From contig CM073329.1 of NCBI GenBank assembly GCA_037043015.1, forward strand, positions 8,262,648 to 8,326,647: a DNA stretch of 64,000 bases, given 5' to 3'. The position numbers and the translations under genes were made by a program. The DNA is from Bryum argenteum (lineage: Eukaryota; Streptophyta; Bryopsida; Bryales; Bryaceae). Position 1 is the first letter of the stretch. Each line of letters begins with the position of its first letter. Positions 11,601 to 23,254 of the stretch are shown piece by piece. The notes beneath the pieces are model-generated. The model had not been told where the DNA came from. It saw only the letters and a list, made by a program, of their open reading frames with translations, and did no database searches.

Positions 11601-12067
11601 AAATTTCCAGTAACATAGGTGTTATCAATATTAAAAGCAACGAGAACTTGACAAACAGATTCAACTTTTATGCAATTCGAATGGTTCATATAGACCACAG
11701 TGTCATACCCAATCGGCAGGCGAATATACAACTCAAGAGGACATGGTGTCAAGGTTTAAGATCGTTAACCCAGGCCTCCAGAACAAGGAAGACCTTAAAT
11801 CCTCCGACATTGAACTCCTGTCCATGCCTTGAGAGATCCCATTTTCAATGCCGCTGCATACAAATAGAATCAGACGTACATGAGTTCTAAGAATGAAGCA
11901 AAAGCGTGAAAGAGGTTACAGTGGATTCTAAACTCATTACTTTTGTGCGTGACATTGAAGTTCTAGCCAGAAAACTGACAGCAATCAGAAGTGGTGAAAA
12001 GTAGCAATTGCCTGACCTGATTTTCACTCAAAGAAGACGTGACTGCTGTTATTTCGAAGACTGGTCA
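8668..12067. other. Intergenic region, no gene seen
   Basis: The first ~500 bases are relatively GC-rich and probably hold the promoter and 5' leader of the minus-strand zinc-ribbon gene. From about 9250 to 12067 the sequence is AT-rich. Its open frames are short, with no recognisable domain, no splice-supported continuation and no clear repeat structure. Confidence 0.6.
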
Positions 12068-13544
12068 TTACCAATACGAAGAAGTAATTCTTCCTTTTAA
12101 GAAACTCTCGTACTGTGGCTCATTGACCAACTTCTTAAACAAAGCCCTGGTGGAGATACGCCACTTTCGACAAAGAGTGAAGATACCCGAGAATCTCAGC
12201 ATCCAAAACACTCTGCGCATCATATTCTTGTTGTCCACAATGGAGTAATACTGCATCAAACCTCGCATGATCTTCGTATACCGTCGCAGAATCTCCTCGG
12301 CTTCCAGATGAATCCAACCACTCATTCCCCGTGGAAACTCCGGGTTCACAGCAAAGCCCCGATCCACAAGCTTCGAAACAATCTCATTCACTGGCGCTTC
12401 CAGGACAATGCGGCCGATAGCACGCTCTGCTCTTTCCCCCACCAAGCTCTCCACATACTTCTTGTCTCTAGTTCCAATCAAAACTCCCAGAAACTTCACC
12501 TTCTTCGAAGCTAGGTGAGTGATCGTGATACTGTCATCGTCGATTTGGAGCTTCAAATTCCCGTTCAAGTATGAACTGATCCCGTCCCGAGTTTTCACTG
12601 CTAACGATTTCGGCCCGTCCACGCCTACTGCCCATTGATCACCATAGCGAATGTAATGTATCTCTAAAGAAGGATCTGGAGTTATCACAGGAGTAGATAT
12701 ACTCGAAGCGAAGTTACGAATATGAGCATCGAATTCACTCAAGTAAGCGTTCGTGAACAACGGCCAGAGTTTACCACCCTTAGAAACGCCCGTTATGTTA
12801 TGCCGCTCTTGTGAATCAGTTTTCAACAGACCTGCGTTCACGAGCTTCCAGTACAAGTCCAGGAGCTGCTGGTCTTTCACGGCTCGCATTATGATGTCCC
12901 CTAAGACTCTTTGATCTAAATTACGCAACAATCCGGTAGTGTTGGCAGTAATGAGCCACGTCGTGCCGGTCCAAGTGCGGATCCTTTGTAACGTTGCCTG
13001 CGCGGATCGCGATTTCGGAAAGACTGGCTCGAGAATTAACCTCAGGACCTCTTGAACGAGTTCCTCTGTAAGCGAAGGTGCTCCTACGGGTTTCCCATCT
13101 ATGTATTCGATCTCGTAAGGTTGAAATTGGAATGACCTATCTTTCATCTGCTGGATTACTTGCTGAATCGTGTCCTCGTCCAACGCCGCCTTGTGCTTCC
13201 ACTTCGCCTTTTTTCGCATATTGCGATAGGCAACTTCGTAAATTGTAGGGTCGAAAAACGTAGCGTATTTGCAGGCCCATGAGTTTGTGAAACTGGGTCT
13301 AGGCTTGCTCAATTCCCGATCAACCTGGTAGATCATACATCGATTGCATCATTGAGCTAAAACCCTAACCCTAACGTAAATTTTGTAGCCAAATTGTAAA
13401 AAAACGAACCTGTCGATGATCAAAGCTCCAATCGGACACCGTTGCGACGCTTCTGTAGAACACACCAGGCTCGCCGAATCTTGAGGTTCTCAAATCCTGA
13501 ACCTTGAACCCGAAGCTTAACTTTCGCAAACCAGCTCGCAACAT
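12068..13544 (-). CDS. Nuclear group II intron maturase-like protein, RT-degenerate
   Basis: Related to the reverse transcriptase/maturase proteins of group II introns. Plant nuclear members (nMAT type) are imported into mitochondria to help splice group II introns. Exon 1 (13410-13544) encodes a 45-residue Arg/Ser-rich presequence (MLRAGLRKLSFGFKVQ start) typical of mitochondrial targeting. Exon 2 (12068-13324) encodes the rest, 463 residues in all. RT signatures are visible: ITGVSKGGKLWPLFTNAYL (RT4 region), YIRYGDQWAVG (RT5), KVKFLGVLIG (RT7). A C-terminal maturase X-like segment has RGLMQYYSIVDN and SGIFTLCRKW. The catalytic YADD is YGDQ, and the PQG before it is SKG, so reverse transcription is probably lost while RNA binding may remain. 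No endonuclease domain is seen. It is shorter than Arabidopsis nMAT1/nMAT2. The transit exon and intron argue against a plain mitochondrial DNA insertion. Confidence 0.85.
13355..13376 (-). promoter_or_regulatory. Telobox-like TTAGGG repeats in intron
   Basis: The 85-bp intron of the maturase-like gene contains AAAACCCTAACCCTAA, two plant telomere-type units read on the minus strand. Such teloboxes are common near transcription starts of plant genes for translation and organelle functions. Similar motifs occur at about 28991-29007 (RING-CH intron 1) and about 56180 (upstream of the CRP1-like gene). Confidence 0.5.
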
Positions 13545-13755
13545 CCTTACTCTAAAGTTTACGAACACAACACCCTGCTGAAGAAACAGGAGCTTTCGAA
13601 GTAATCCACATTCTAAGTCCTACCGTGAGTATGGAGCAGGATGTCTTGGAAGTAACGAATAGGGTAATATAATGAACGCGGAGAGGCTGTTGATAGTGCG
13701 GCCTTTCTTCAGTCAGGTTTTCGACTATGCAATAAAACCGCCATCAACGTGCTAA

Positions 13756-13924
13756 TCCCGGATGGTCTGCATGGAGATTTTTCAAGTATATTACGCCATG
13801 GAAAACAAGCAGCTGGGCTACGAGAGGCTCTGTCATAATACCGACATCATGGTACTGATAACGATGGGTAGCGTTGACAAATCCGCTGCAAGAAGTTTCC
13901 AATTTCACGTCTCGATGATATGAT
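13756..13924 (+). other. Short fragment, possibly aspartyl-protease C-terminus
   Basis: A plus-strand reading gives VCMEIFQVYYAMENKQLGYE, which resembles the last strand of pepsin-like plant aspartyl proteases (pattern hhhYDxENxxhGF). The same nucleotide block, diverged, occurs in the 3' flanks of RWP-RK units A (about 5178-5260) and B (about 41462-41550), with AMENMNLGFKR in one frame. No upstream catalytic Asp-Thr/Ser-Gly exon is visible, so at best this is a relic. Confidence 0.25.
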
Positions 13925-14203
13925 TGCGAGTAAAAGCTCGAACCGTCCAGGTACTGTACCTGTATTTTACTTTTCAGAGTTGAATGCACGATTGAGCGAC
14001 CAAAGTTGCTGTACAAAAGATTGTAAGTTACTAGCATTGATTACGAGCTGTGTTAGAACTGTTCTGTCTTGCAGTGCGACCATAGCGCTGATATCACGAG
14101 CACAGGTACAAGCTCACATGTCATCGAGTAAAGGTGTACACGAAGTATGTAAAACCAACAACAACCAACAGGAATATATTTTTGCACGTAGATATATTAC
14201 AAT

Positions 14204-16797
14204 TTACTTGAACTTCGGCAGATACAACTGAATCAGTTTCTTAATTGTCTCCAGATTACTGACGAACGGGTTGAGCTCAACCCCCTTCTTGAGTCCAATC
14301 GGCAAGGTGTTATCCAGCGCGTTCTCTACGTCAGGCCCTGACATCATTCCTTCCAGCTGTTCTACTGAAGTTTCTTCACAATCCTGAGGAGTGTCCTTAA
14401 TATCTTCGGCGTCGTAGCCCAATTTGTCCAAGACTGCCTTCTGTGCATCAATAAATTCCCGTCCAGGATTCGGTGTGCGAGAGTAGATCTGGTACACTCA
14501 CGTTCCCAAATGCTTGATCAGATGCCAAATATCGCAGGAAGTAGGTACAAGAGTACGATCGGTGGAACTACGTTCTTCCAATGCATATTTTAGCATACGC
14601 TTACTCATGCAACATCAATCAATATTGATAAGCCCACATCAAACAATTTGAAAGTTTGTAAAAATACAAGGATTCCGAAAGGCGCGTTAAGTACCTGAAT
14701 GAAGCTGGCATCTTTTGCCCCGGAGACAAGAGCATAATTGTCGTAGTCAGTGTCTAGCACATTGTAAGGCTGCCTGGGAATGAAGGGTAGGTTGGGAAAG
14801 CGCAAGAAGCACTTCTGCTGAACCATCTGCTTTCTTTCAAATTCACTAATCTTGAGCTTAGCAAGCTCTTTGTCTGTCACACACTGGACTCTCCCACGAA
14901 TGCCTGTAACATAGCCTGTTGGACTTCCATGAACACAAAATGTCTCCACCTGTAACACCACCACCGACTTATGCAAAATGCTCCGACACTCGAACTTATC
15001 TAAGTCAACTCTCACTTCAGATTGTAATGCTTCAAAATGGATGAAGTCATATTAAACAGAGACTCACGTCCCCTTCTCCCGACGCTGTATCGAGATGTTT
15101 GCAATAAATAAAAACACAAAAGACAGCAAGTTTCAGCTAGAGATGATACTAAATAATGACAAACTAAATACTTTATTGGAGTAGAGTATCACAGGAACAA
15201 AATATACCTCAATTGACTGTTTCGCTTCATTATAGCTGTAGACGCCCTGCCAGTAACACAAAGAGGTAAAGTGTATTTCTGTGAAAGACTTTCAGTAGAA
15301 ACATGAATGCCTTGCACGCAGTCGCATTGTAACAGTCGTTCTGCCTCGAGTTAAAGACCAATAAGTGCTATACCTGCGTGCAATGACAGTCTTCTTGGCC
15401 CTGGCCAGCAAATCCGAGTTTCAGTGATGCAACTTCGTACCAACGACCTGCATAGCGCGCCGGGTTGAAGTTCTTCATAGTCATTCCTGATGATATTATT
15501 AGAGGACCTCCACTTTCGTTCGGACCCAGGTTCAGTATTGTGCTTGCATCAGGCTCAGCCGCAATCTCACATAAGCTCCCAGCACTCAGGCCCGGCTCTG
15601 CAAGGGCCACCTGTAGCAGGTCATCGTGACGGACACGACTGTGAAATAAAATTGCTTAGTCTCAGTGTCAGATGTTAAACGATATCCTCTGTAATGTGTG
15701 ACCTGAGCTTCGTCACAGAACTGTCAACACCCTCCGAAGGAGAAAAAATATTTACCTCGCCAATAGGCGCGTATAACAACAATGCAGCAGCCGTCGTAGC
15801 TACAGCAGCAGATTGCACAGAACTGCGTAGGGAACATCTCACTTCTACCGTCACCTTCTTGTTTGTAGAACACTCATTCCTGTAATGAACAAATAATTCG
15901 CTGTTAATGTGCGTTTCAGCAAGAAAAAGCTCGTAGTACATGAAAAGCTACGTTCCTTAGTCCTGATTCATTGTTTGTTGTCAAAACTGACGCTTAAATG
16001 AAGAATGAGGGATTAGCATTGAATAACACAGCTGTTGTACCACTGCCAGCAATCCTCCATCTAACCTTAACTTTGAAGAAAATACCTGAGACATGGAGTC
16101 CGAGGCGTAGCAGTAAAAGTGGACACCAGCATTGTTGACGATGCCATAGCCATAATAACTCCACCCTTGGAATTTATCAGATTGCCTCCAACCTTGATCT
16201 CTAAACTGGATCTGTACTATTCGCAGATGGATTATACAAGTCAGAATCAATCCAACCACTAGAAGTATCAGATTGATCTGAACTTCATAACTTATCATCC
16301 ACACCTAGGAAAAACAATCCATTTATTCTCTTCCTATCTCGATGCTTTGCGCTTAGCAGTTTGTCTTCAAAGTCAACTTCTTACAAAGCTAAAGACAAAC
16401 ATTAAAAATAAATGCAGCACGGAAGCTAAGTGATTTCGACATGAACAGAGGAACTGGTAAAGGTATCACCATTACCTGTACCAAGTAATGTGCGCTTCGT
16501 TTCCGGTCTCAAGCATCAGCTCAACAGCCTGCCAAATTCGGATACAAGCACCACTCGCACATGATCGAGCGATCAAGCGAAAAGCAGTCGAAATGTCACG
16601 AAATTACGAGCAATAAAAGCGCGATGTCGTCATTCTAGTTAGATAACCTAATGTCAATCGTGCAAAACTCAAACTCGGAGCTGAAGTTAAACTTACCGAT
16701 AGGCCAAAGCTGAGCGGAAGGTGCGGGACTGCAATTCGTTCAAGACTGCTTGACCCGCCATAGCCATCATCCTCAACCGCACGGTCTTAGACACCAT
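14204..16797 (-). CDS. LCNP: Plastid lipocalin LCNP/CHL
   Basis: Plastidial lipocalin of the thylakoid lumen. In Arabidopsis it is needed for sustained photoprotective quenching (qH) and protects thylakoid lipids under stress. Six exons join in frame: 16697-16797, 15703-15879, 15374-15638, 15208-15246, 14695-14949, 14204-14488, giving 373 residues (Arabidopsis about 350). The N-terminus (MVSKTVRLRMMAMAGQ) is a basic transit peptide, followed by an Ala-rich hydrophobic segment (SAAVATTAAALLLYAP) fitting lumen targeting. The lipocalin G-x-W motif is present in YAGRWYEVASLKLGFAGQGQ. EDCHCTQ, FCVHGSP, KCFLRFP and TDYDNYALVSGAKD match the family closely, as does the RTPNPG...DTPQDCE tail. Several Cys are conserved, fitting lumenal redox control known for LCNP. 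Phases were checked at each junction. Confidence 0.95.
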
Positions 16798-17202
16798 TCC
16801 AATCGCAAGGATCTGTGACCGTGGTCTCATGCAGTTATCCACGTACTTACGACCACGGACCAATTGTAACGTTGCTTGAAGCTTTAAGCGGGCCAGCCGT
16901 ATCTAAAAAGTGCTGTTGTTTCGCCGAGGAGGAATATGCTTTGGTAATGGATGTATTGTTAATTGATTAAAACTGAAAATAAAATGGGTCATTTTTACCC
17001 CAATGCATTTGTAGGGGTACAATTATCAAATCATGCAAGAATATGGAGGCATTTGTTCGTTTGGTCATATAGATACTCGAATATTGTGATGATTTTGGGA
17101 CTTCAACTTTCACTCATTATTGCTATTTGCACATATGAACCTCTTGGCATGACCTCAAGTTCCTAAAAGGAAATTCCATTTTGGTAATTCCCATCCCTTT
17201 GT

Positions 17203-17205
<3 letters not shown>

Positions 17206-17249
<44 letters not shown>
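17206..17249. repeat. Poly-T tract (~44 nt)
   Basis: A nearly pure homopolymer. Other homopolymer tracts lie at about 18341-18360 (A), 36186-36210 (T) and 37570-37608 (T). They sit in repeat-rich intergenic DNA and may be retroposon tails or slippage products. The Lys or Phe runs translated from them are not genes. Confidence 0.9.
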
Positions 17250-17254
<5 letters not shown>

Positions 17255-17547
17255 CTAAAAATGCTTTCAAGAATCTCCTACTTGAAATGTATGGAAATTT
17301 ATAGTTATTTTTTCTTACGGAGTTTATGAAGAGGTGCGATATTATTTTGAAATTGCTCTTGGGAGTCTTTTCGACCCGGATCCAACCAACTGATTCATAC
17401 CATGTTAATGAGAACATGTATAGGGGTGTGTTTGGTAACCACCTCCACATCTACCCTTGGCAAGAAAAAAACAAGCATGGGGATGTCACGGACGTGCCAT
17501 ATCGGGTGTCATTCATACTCATGAGTTTACCGTCATCAATCCAAGTA

Positions 17548-17581
17548 TGGCCGAGCAAGGGCTAGTGCCCTTGCTCGGCCA
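17548..17581. other. Perfect 15-bp hairpin with 4-nt loop
   Basis: TGGCCGAGCAAGGGC, loop TAGT, then GCCCTTGCTCGGCCA form a perfect, GC-rich stem in otherwise AT-rich DNA. Weaker inverted similarity extends outward (CCAAGTA against the ACTTG area, and CTCATGAG against ACTCATCATG). It could be the centre of a foldback element or part of a small-RNA precursor. The remainder of 16798-18720 shows no gene. Confidence 0.8.
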
Positions 17582-18720
17582 ACATGACTTGTATCTACTC
17601 ATCATGACCACTTGTACCTACTCTTCCAGCTATCAATGTTACTTTGAGTTATCTCACTTTAAGTGTCATTATGAGTCTTATGTGAGGAATCCTCTGACTT
17701 TTGTTCTATCTTGGTCTCCCATTTAGGACTCCTTTTAATTTTGTCTCTTGTCTTTGTTCTTGTCCTTGAGTTATTGTTCGCAACATGGGAGGGAGGAAGG
17801 GCGGATTAGGGCTAACGGTGAGTGGTAGGAGTTGAGATATTGAAGTTAGAACATCTTTTTTTTTTACTTTCTATGAAATTTCCTAATTTTTTGTATATTA
17901 TGTTAATAGTGAGTTTTGTGATTTCGTGAACATCATGATTTCCTCTCAAAAATATGGTGTCTACAAAACGCCCTCTAAAGGCAGTTCAAATAGACTTGCC
18001 AAAGGAGTGGTTTAATGTAGCCCTAGAGGAGAGGTTGCCAAATGTAACATCGCTTTAAATCCACATTCATTTCGATGGACTCACTAAATGTCCCTCCTAT
18101 ATTCTATCTTCTGTTACACCATGACAAAAATTTAAAAGTAATTGAAGTTTAAAAATCCAAAAGATTTAAGGTTTTCTAGTAGGTGGCATGAAATCTTCCA
18201 AAGGTCAAGTTAACTAAAAGTGAAGAAAGCGTTTGAGTGGGAGTTGGAAGGGTAGTCAAGATTGTAGAAGGCTGTAACTTTGGCGCATTGGAGCATTTCT
18301 CTCGTAGGCAGCCGAAGGTAGCAGAATAGCTGGTTCGTTGAAAAAAAAAAAAAAAAAAAAGACCTTCATCCGCTTTAATGTAGCTAGTCTTCGTTTAGCC
18401 ACTACTATCTTGAAAATGCTCTTAGTTCTTTAGATTGTCCCTATAAAGTTCAATGACTTTTTTTCTTTTTTTTTTTGCACTTGAATTATTGAGTTAGTTT
18501 CGATATTAATAGAAATGAGTTATTAGATTTTCCAATTAAGATGTTTTGCGTGTGCGGAGGACATGGATATATACTAGTATTAAAATAAAATGTTATTAGT
18601 AATGAAGTTGTTTGCCTTGTGATCAATTGGAGTGCACATGGCTAATGATTTTCTTGGCATACTAAAAGATATAATCTGACTAAATAAAATAACCAAAGCT
18701 CGCAATACAAGTGATATTGT

Positions 18721-19699
18721 TTAACCCCTAAACGCCTGAGCCTATTTTTAGCAGAAAAGAACATTTCCATAGAAATCGTCATAGATGAAAATCAAGAGAA
18801 GCTATTAAGTTCTCAACCGTACAAACTTGTAATAGACTTATCGAAGATCATGTGGACCAAAATTTGAGTCATGAGGCCTTATATATCGAGAGATCATAAC
18901 ATATTAATATCAAAAACAAACTGCAAAATTTCATCATTTTCACTTTGAGGTGGAAATGCTACCAATATACCTATTGCAATGAAAAAATCACCAACTAGAA
19001 AGATGTTCACCTTCATCTTAATAAGTCCTTTACCCAACAAAAATTCATCAAAAAATTTCTTGGCTCAAATAAAAGCCATGCAATGGTAAAAACTACCGAA
19101 CATTTTACAAAGGAAAAATAGTCCAAAACTAGACCCTTTGCATTCAATTTCATGCCTTATCTTCAAAACATCTTCGATCTTGTTAAGGTTTCTACCACTT
19201 AGACTAGACTCTAATTGGAGGCCATCCCAAAAAATTAAGTTGAAATCCAACACTGGATGACGGAGATATAGCTCCTCAAATATCATCCATTTTCTCACTT
19301 TTTCTGTTGACGAAACATCATTGCAAATCCAATAGCAAAATCATTTGGATCAAAAAACTTCTCACTACAAAGTTGTTAAGAATCACCTTAAAATCATGAC
19401 CATGAAAAAAAAATCATGAAAAACTGTTTTTAATTTCACATAATTGGCTTGCAATGGTAATACATGCCCCATGCTTGGAAACCTGGAAACAAGAGCTGTC
19501 TTCACTAAAGTGCATTCCATTAAGTCATACTTTATCGTATGGGCTTGCAAATTTTACAACACAAACTAGACTTGATTTGGAACCTAATCCAAGAAATTTC
19601 ATCCAAAAGGGACCTCGGATGAAGAAGATATGACTCTTTAAAGTTTCTGATGTACATCCAAAATGTCGTTTTTCGACATCGTGGGCGTTTAAGGGTTAA
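18721..19699. mobile_element. ~1-kb TIR element, TTAACCCCTAAACG family, copy 1
   Basis: Begins TTAACCCCTAAACGCC and ends GGCGTTTAAGGGTTAA, an inverted repeat with one mismatch over 16 bp. The interior is AT-rich with no transposase. A copy of the same length and sequence lies at 45923-46902, a diverged copy in reverse at about 21528-22590, and partial copies near 35699-36735 and 63480-64000. This is a non-autonomous DNA transposon family. No long target duplication is evident. Confidence 0.85.
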
Positions 19700-19712
19700 A
19701 ATGATTATATAC

Positions 19713-19937
19713 ACTACACTAAATAGGTAGATTAGTGTTAGATTTTTATAAGATTTGAAAATGCTATAAGTTTTTACTTCTGGTAAAATTTTTTTACCAA
19801 GAGTACTGACTCCGATACTCCGGAAGGATCCACATCTTGGCGGATATAGAGGGTAAAAATATTGACCAACAGTAAAAACTTAAGACATGTTTATATAAAT
19901 TAGTGTATCTAACACTAATCTACCTATTTAGTGTAGT
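19713..19937. mobile_element. 225-bp MITE with perfect 30-bp TIRs
   Basis: Bases 19713-19742 (ACTACACTAAATAGGTAGAT start) are the exact reverse complement of 19908-19937. The ends resemble the element at 55737-56088 (CTACACTAAAAATTATA start). The interior has no coding potential. The element lies 13 bases from the end of the preceding TIR element. Confidence 0.9.
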
Positions 19938-20215
19938 AGAAATAATATCTAAAATCTAAATTAAATGTCAAGTTTATAGTAATGATGAGAAAGTGTTTAT
20001 TTGAGTACTATAAACTTATATTTCTAGATCAAATATCCTAGTGTAGTAGTTCTAAAACTACGGACATCTCTAGTAGAAATTTGTGAAAAAGTGATGCATA
20101 TAATAAACAATTGTAATGTCACTACAAACATGAATTTATAAGCACATTTTTGTGAATACACGCAAGTCATTCCGGAAAATTTATGGACACTTTTTAGCAG
20201 TCAGTTATGTTTAAG

Positions 20216-20594
20216 TATAGCATATTTAGGCACCACAAGCCTTGGCTTGGTGGTTAGGGCTTAGGCCCCCAATGAGGAGGTCGTGGGTTCTATTCCCCAT
20301 GCCGGTGTGGTGCTCACCACTATAGTCCACCCAACTATTGTGGGAGGTCCTTCGCCCTTGTTGTATGGGTACCTCAAAGCCCTTTGGGGGGATTCTATGT
20401 CAAGTATTTTCAAGGCACTAGTAACTAGGCTAGAAACTAGCGTAGTTATAGTGTCCACCCTCAAGAGGGGGAAGTAGTATTGTTCTAATTACCCCTTGTC
20501 CGATATCCATCGCGATATTAGCATTACGAACAAACACTTCATTCACGCCGGCCCCTTAGAAAGGACCGGAGTTTCTATCTATCTATAGCATATT
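20216..20594 (+). mobile_element. tRNA-derived SINE, full length, with 11-bp TSDs
   Basis: The element 20227-20583 is flanked by TATAGCATATT at 20216-20226 and 20584-20594. The head has RNA polymerase III-like box A (TGGCTTGGTGG) and box B (GGGTTCTATTCC). The tail carries CATTACGAACAAACACTTCA, a small hairpin (CCGGCCCCTTAG / AAAGGACCGG) and a (TATC)n end. A second full copy is at 42820-43179. Being non-autonomous, it would need a partner LINE that recognises its tail; none is visible here. Confidence 0.93.
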
Positions 20595-21527
20595 ATGCAA
20601 ATAAATGAAATAAATTATTTCTTGTGAATTCTTCTAACCACCTCCGGTAAGTAAGAATGAACGCTCAAACTTCAAATTGGCAAGCTCATAGAATCCCCCC
20701 AATCTTGCTCCTAGTCAAAAGAATCAATTTCTGTACTTGTATGAAAATTATGGGGAATATGAACCAATTGGAATCATAAATTTTGGATTAATCTTGAATC
20801 AGTTATGAAACTTAAAAGTAGGACGTGTAGGGGCACAAAAAGCTATGAGTTTACACCATGATTACATTGAAAAAGTGGAAGCTAGAATGGATCTCCTACT
20901 TACTTGCATGAAATGATTGGACGAATTCTCACATTTTTACAATTGAAGAAAAACCTTCATAGATTCATGTGCATCTTTGTCAAGAGGTAGAAAGTAGAGA
21001 GCTCGGGAATATTGAGGGCACCCTACTTATCTTGGATGGATTACCCAATTTCAATTTTACATGTGGTTTAGAAAATTTCTATACCAATTTGATTATGACA
21101 AGCCTTTCTTTGTTTTGTGTTGTGTTGGTTAGTAGGATATTTGGTTTAGTAGCAAACAAATTGCATAAGGAAACATAGGTGGTGAATATTTCATTGAAGC
21201 AAGAGGCACAAAATAATTAGTAATAGAGAGGGATAATTAAGATAGCTAGGTTGTCATAAAAAGATCCGTATCATTCGTGTGAAAGCATATCATCAATTGT
21301 CTTGTTGTGTTCAAATCCACTATTGATTTGTTCGAATCATCAAACAATCATAAGTGGGTTTGTTTCCATATGAAATCAAGAAGTGAAATTGATTCTATGA
21401 AATCATAAAATGTGGGTGCACTTTGAAGAACACAAAGAAAATTGTATAAATATACATGAATTTTCAACTAATCTTGTTCGTCTACTTACCATGTTGAGCT
21501 TCAAGTTTTTTTTGCATGTTAATGTTT

Positions 21528-22595
21528 AGCCGTGCCCAATGTCGAAAATCGACATTTTGGATGACTGCAATAACTTTTAAGAGCCATGACTTCTTCATGT
21601 GGAGTCCGTTTTGAAAGAAATCACTTAAGTTGGGTCCCAAATCAATCTAGTTTGTGTGATAAAGATTGGAAACCCATAAAATGAATTGTGAATAAACAAC
21701 ATGCATTTAGTGAAGGCAACTCTCGTTTTTAAGTTTTAAAACATGAGGCATGTTTTACCATTGTGAGGTAATCATGGGAAATCAAAAGATGTTTTCATGA
21801 TTTTTTTATTTTTTTTAATACATACATGATCTCAAGATGAAGCCTAAGAGTTTTTAGTTGGAAGATGTTTGATTCAAATGGTATTGGAATTGCAATAATG
21901 TTTTTATCTTTTTAGTTGGAAGATGTTTGATTCAAATGGTATTGGAATTGCAATAATGTTTTTATCTTTGAAGAAAGCGACTAACTCAATGATTTTTGAG
22001 GAGCTATGTCCCTTTCATCCACCATTGGATGTTGACTACATCTTTTGGGACGGATTCCAATTAGAGTTTATTTTTAGTGTTAGAAACCTTGACAAAATTA
22101 AAGAAGTATTGAAGATGACATAAATTTGAGTGTAAAGGGTTGAGATTTGGACTTTTTGTCCATTGTAATTTTTTGTTGAATGTGTCCTCTTTGATACAAA
22201 TGAGTCAATCCATTTAGGGATTAAATACAACATAAATCTCATGAGCTTGGAATGCGCCTAATCAAAAGGATGAAATACGTAGGTACATAACACAAATCTA
22301 AATATTATTTTAGCATGAGCTCATTGCTTACCAAATTGGAGCGGAACTTATAAACCCAAAGTGACTTTGCTTGGAATCCAACACCCGCCTAGGTTGTTGG
22401 TCTTGAAATGTATATGTCATGAATATGTTGATGAATGACTCATGTTTTTTTCATTAAAAAACCCCAATTCAACAAATCTAAATTTACCAAGGATGAACAA
22501 ATGTTTTAGCAACCATCAAGTCTTTAACAAATTTTTTTTAAGAGAGGGTTGAAGAACATCTTCTTTGGCTATGTTGATTGATCATTAATCTTAAC
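21528..22595 (-). mobile_element. Diverged relic of the ~1-kb TIR element
   Basis: Read on the minus strand this matches the element at 18721-19699, for example CAATGTCGAAAATCGACATT against its terminal CGACAT palindromic region. It ends near TTAACCCCTAACTTTCC at about 22578-22594. It contains a 58-bp tandem duplication (units at 21851 and 21909, start TTTTTAGTTGGAAGATG). Between the SINE and this relic (20595-21527), and from 22596 to 23254, no gene was found. Confidence 0.6.
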
Positions 22596-23254
22596 CCCTA
22601 ACTTTCCTTAAAACCCGAAACGGGATTTGGAGGTTCCCGCACGAGAAAAACCTAGCCGACTTTGACCATTATAATCTCACAAATGAGGAAGAATAAACGG
22701 TTCAAATTTGGTATGTGAGAAGAATGTCAAGTGAACTTTGAGATCTTACGGTTAAATCTTTTAAATAATGCTTAGATTGAGATTTTTGAGCTAAATCTGA
22801 AGGGAGGTCAAATTTTGTGACTTAGACCGTTTTGCAACAAAGAAATTTACGGGTTAATCTTGGTATTAACTAAATTAATTTTGAAATATACTATTGTACC
22901 AACTCATAAAGAGCATAAAATCATTTGTAGTTGCATTGAAAATCTCTCACTGAATAAAAATTGTAGAAAATGCAGCTTGAGCTATAATATTTTAGCCATG
23001 TGTAAGTTTGAAAATTCTTGGTGGAGAATTTTATATCCCTTTGGAAATAATTTTCTAGACAAACCCAAATACAAATTCTTGTGCTCTTCCTTACTCACGA
23101 AGTCAGGTGGATCCAAGACCGCGGACCGACCGACGGAGACACGGTCACGGGATCGTCTTCTCTCCACACTGAAGTAAGTCGGAAGAGGAACAAACGAGGA
23201 CCGCACAGCAGCAGAAGGAAGGAAGGCAAGCTCGTCGGCAGTGATTTTGCAGCT

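Noticed and set aside
12068-13336. Active group II intron or mitochondrial DNA insertion
   Set aside because: No intron RNA domains were recognised, the RT active site is degenerate, and a transit-peptide exon is spliced on.
20261-20477. Short frames on both strands
   Set aside because: They lie inside the tRNA-derived SINE and recur at the second copy; no coding signal.
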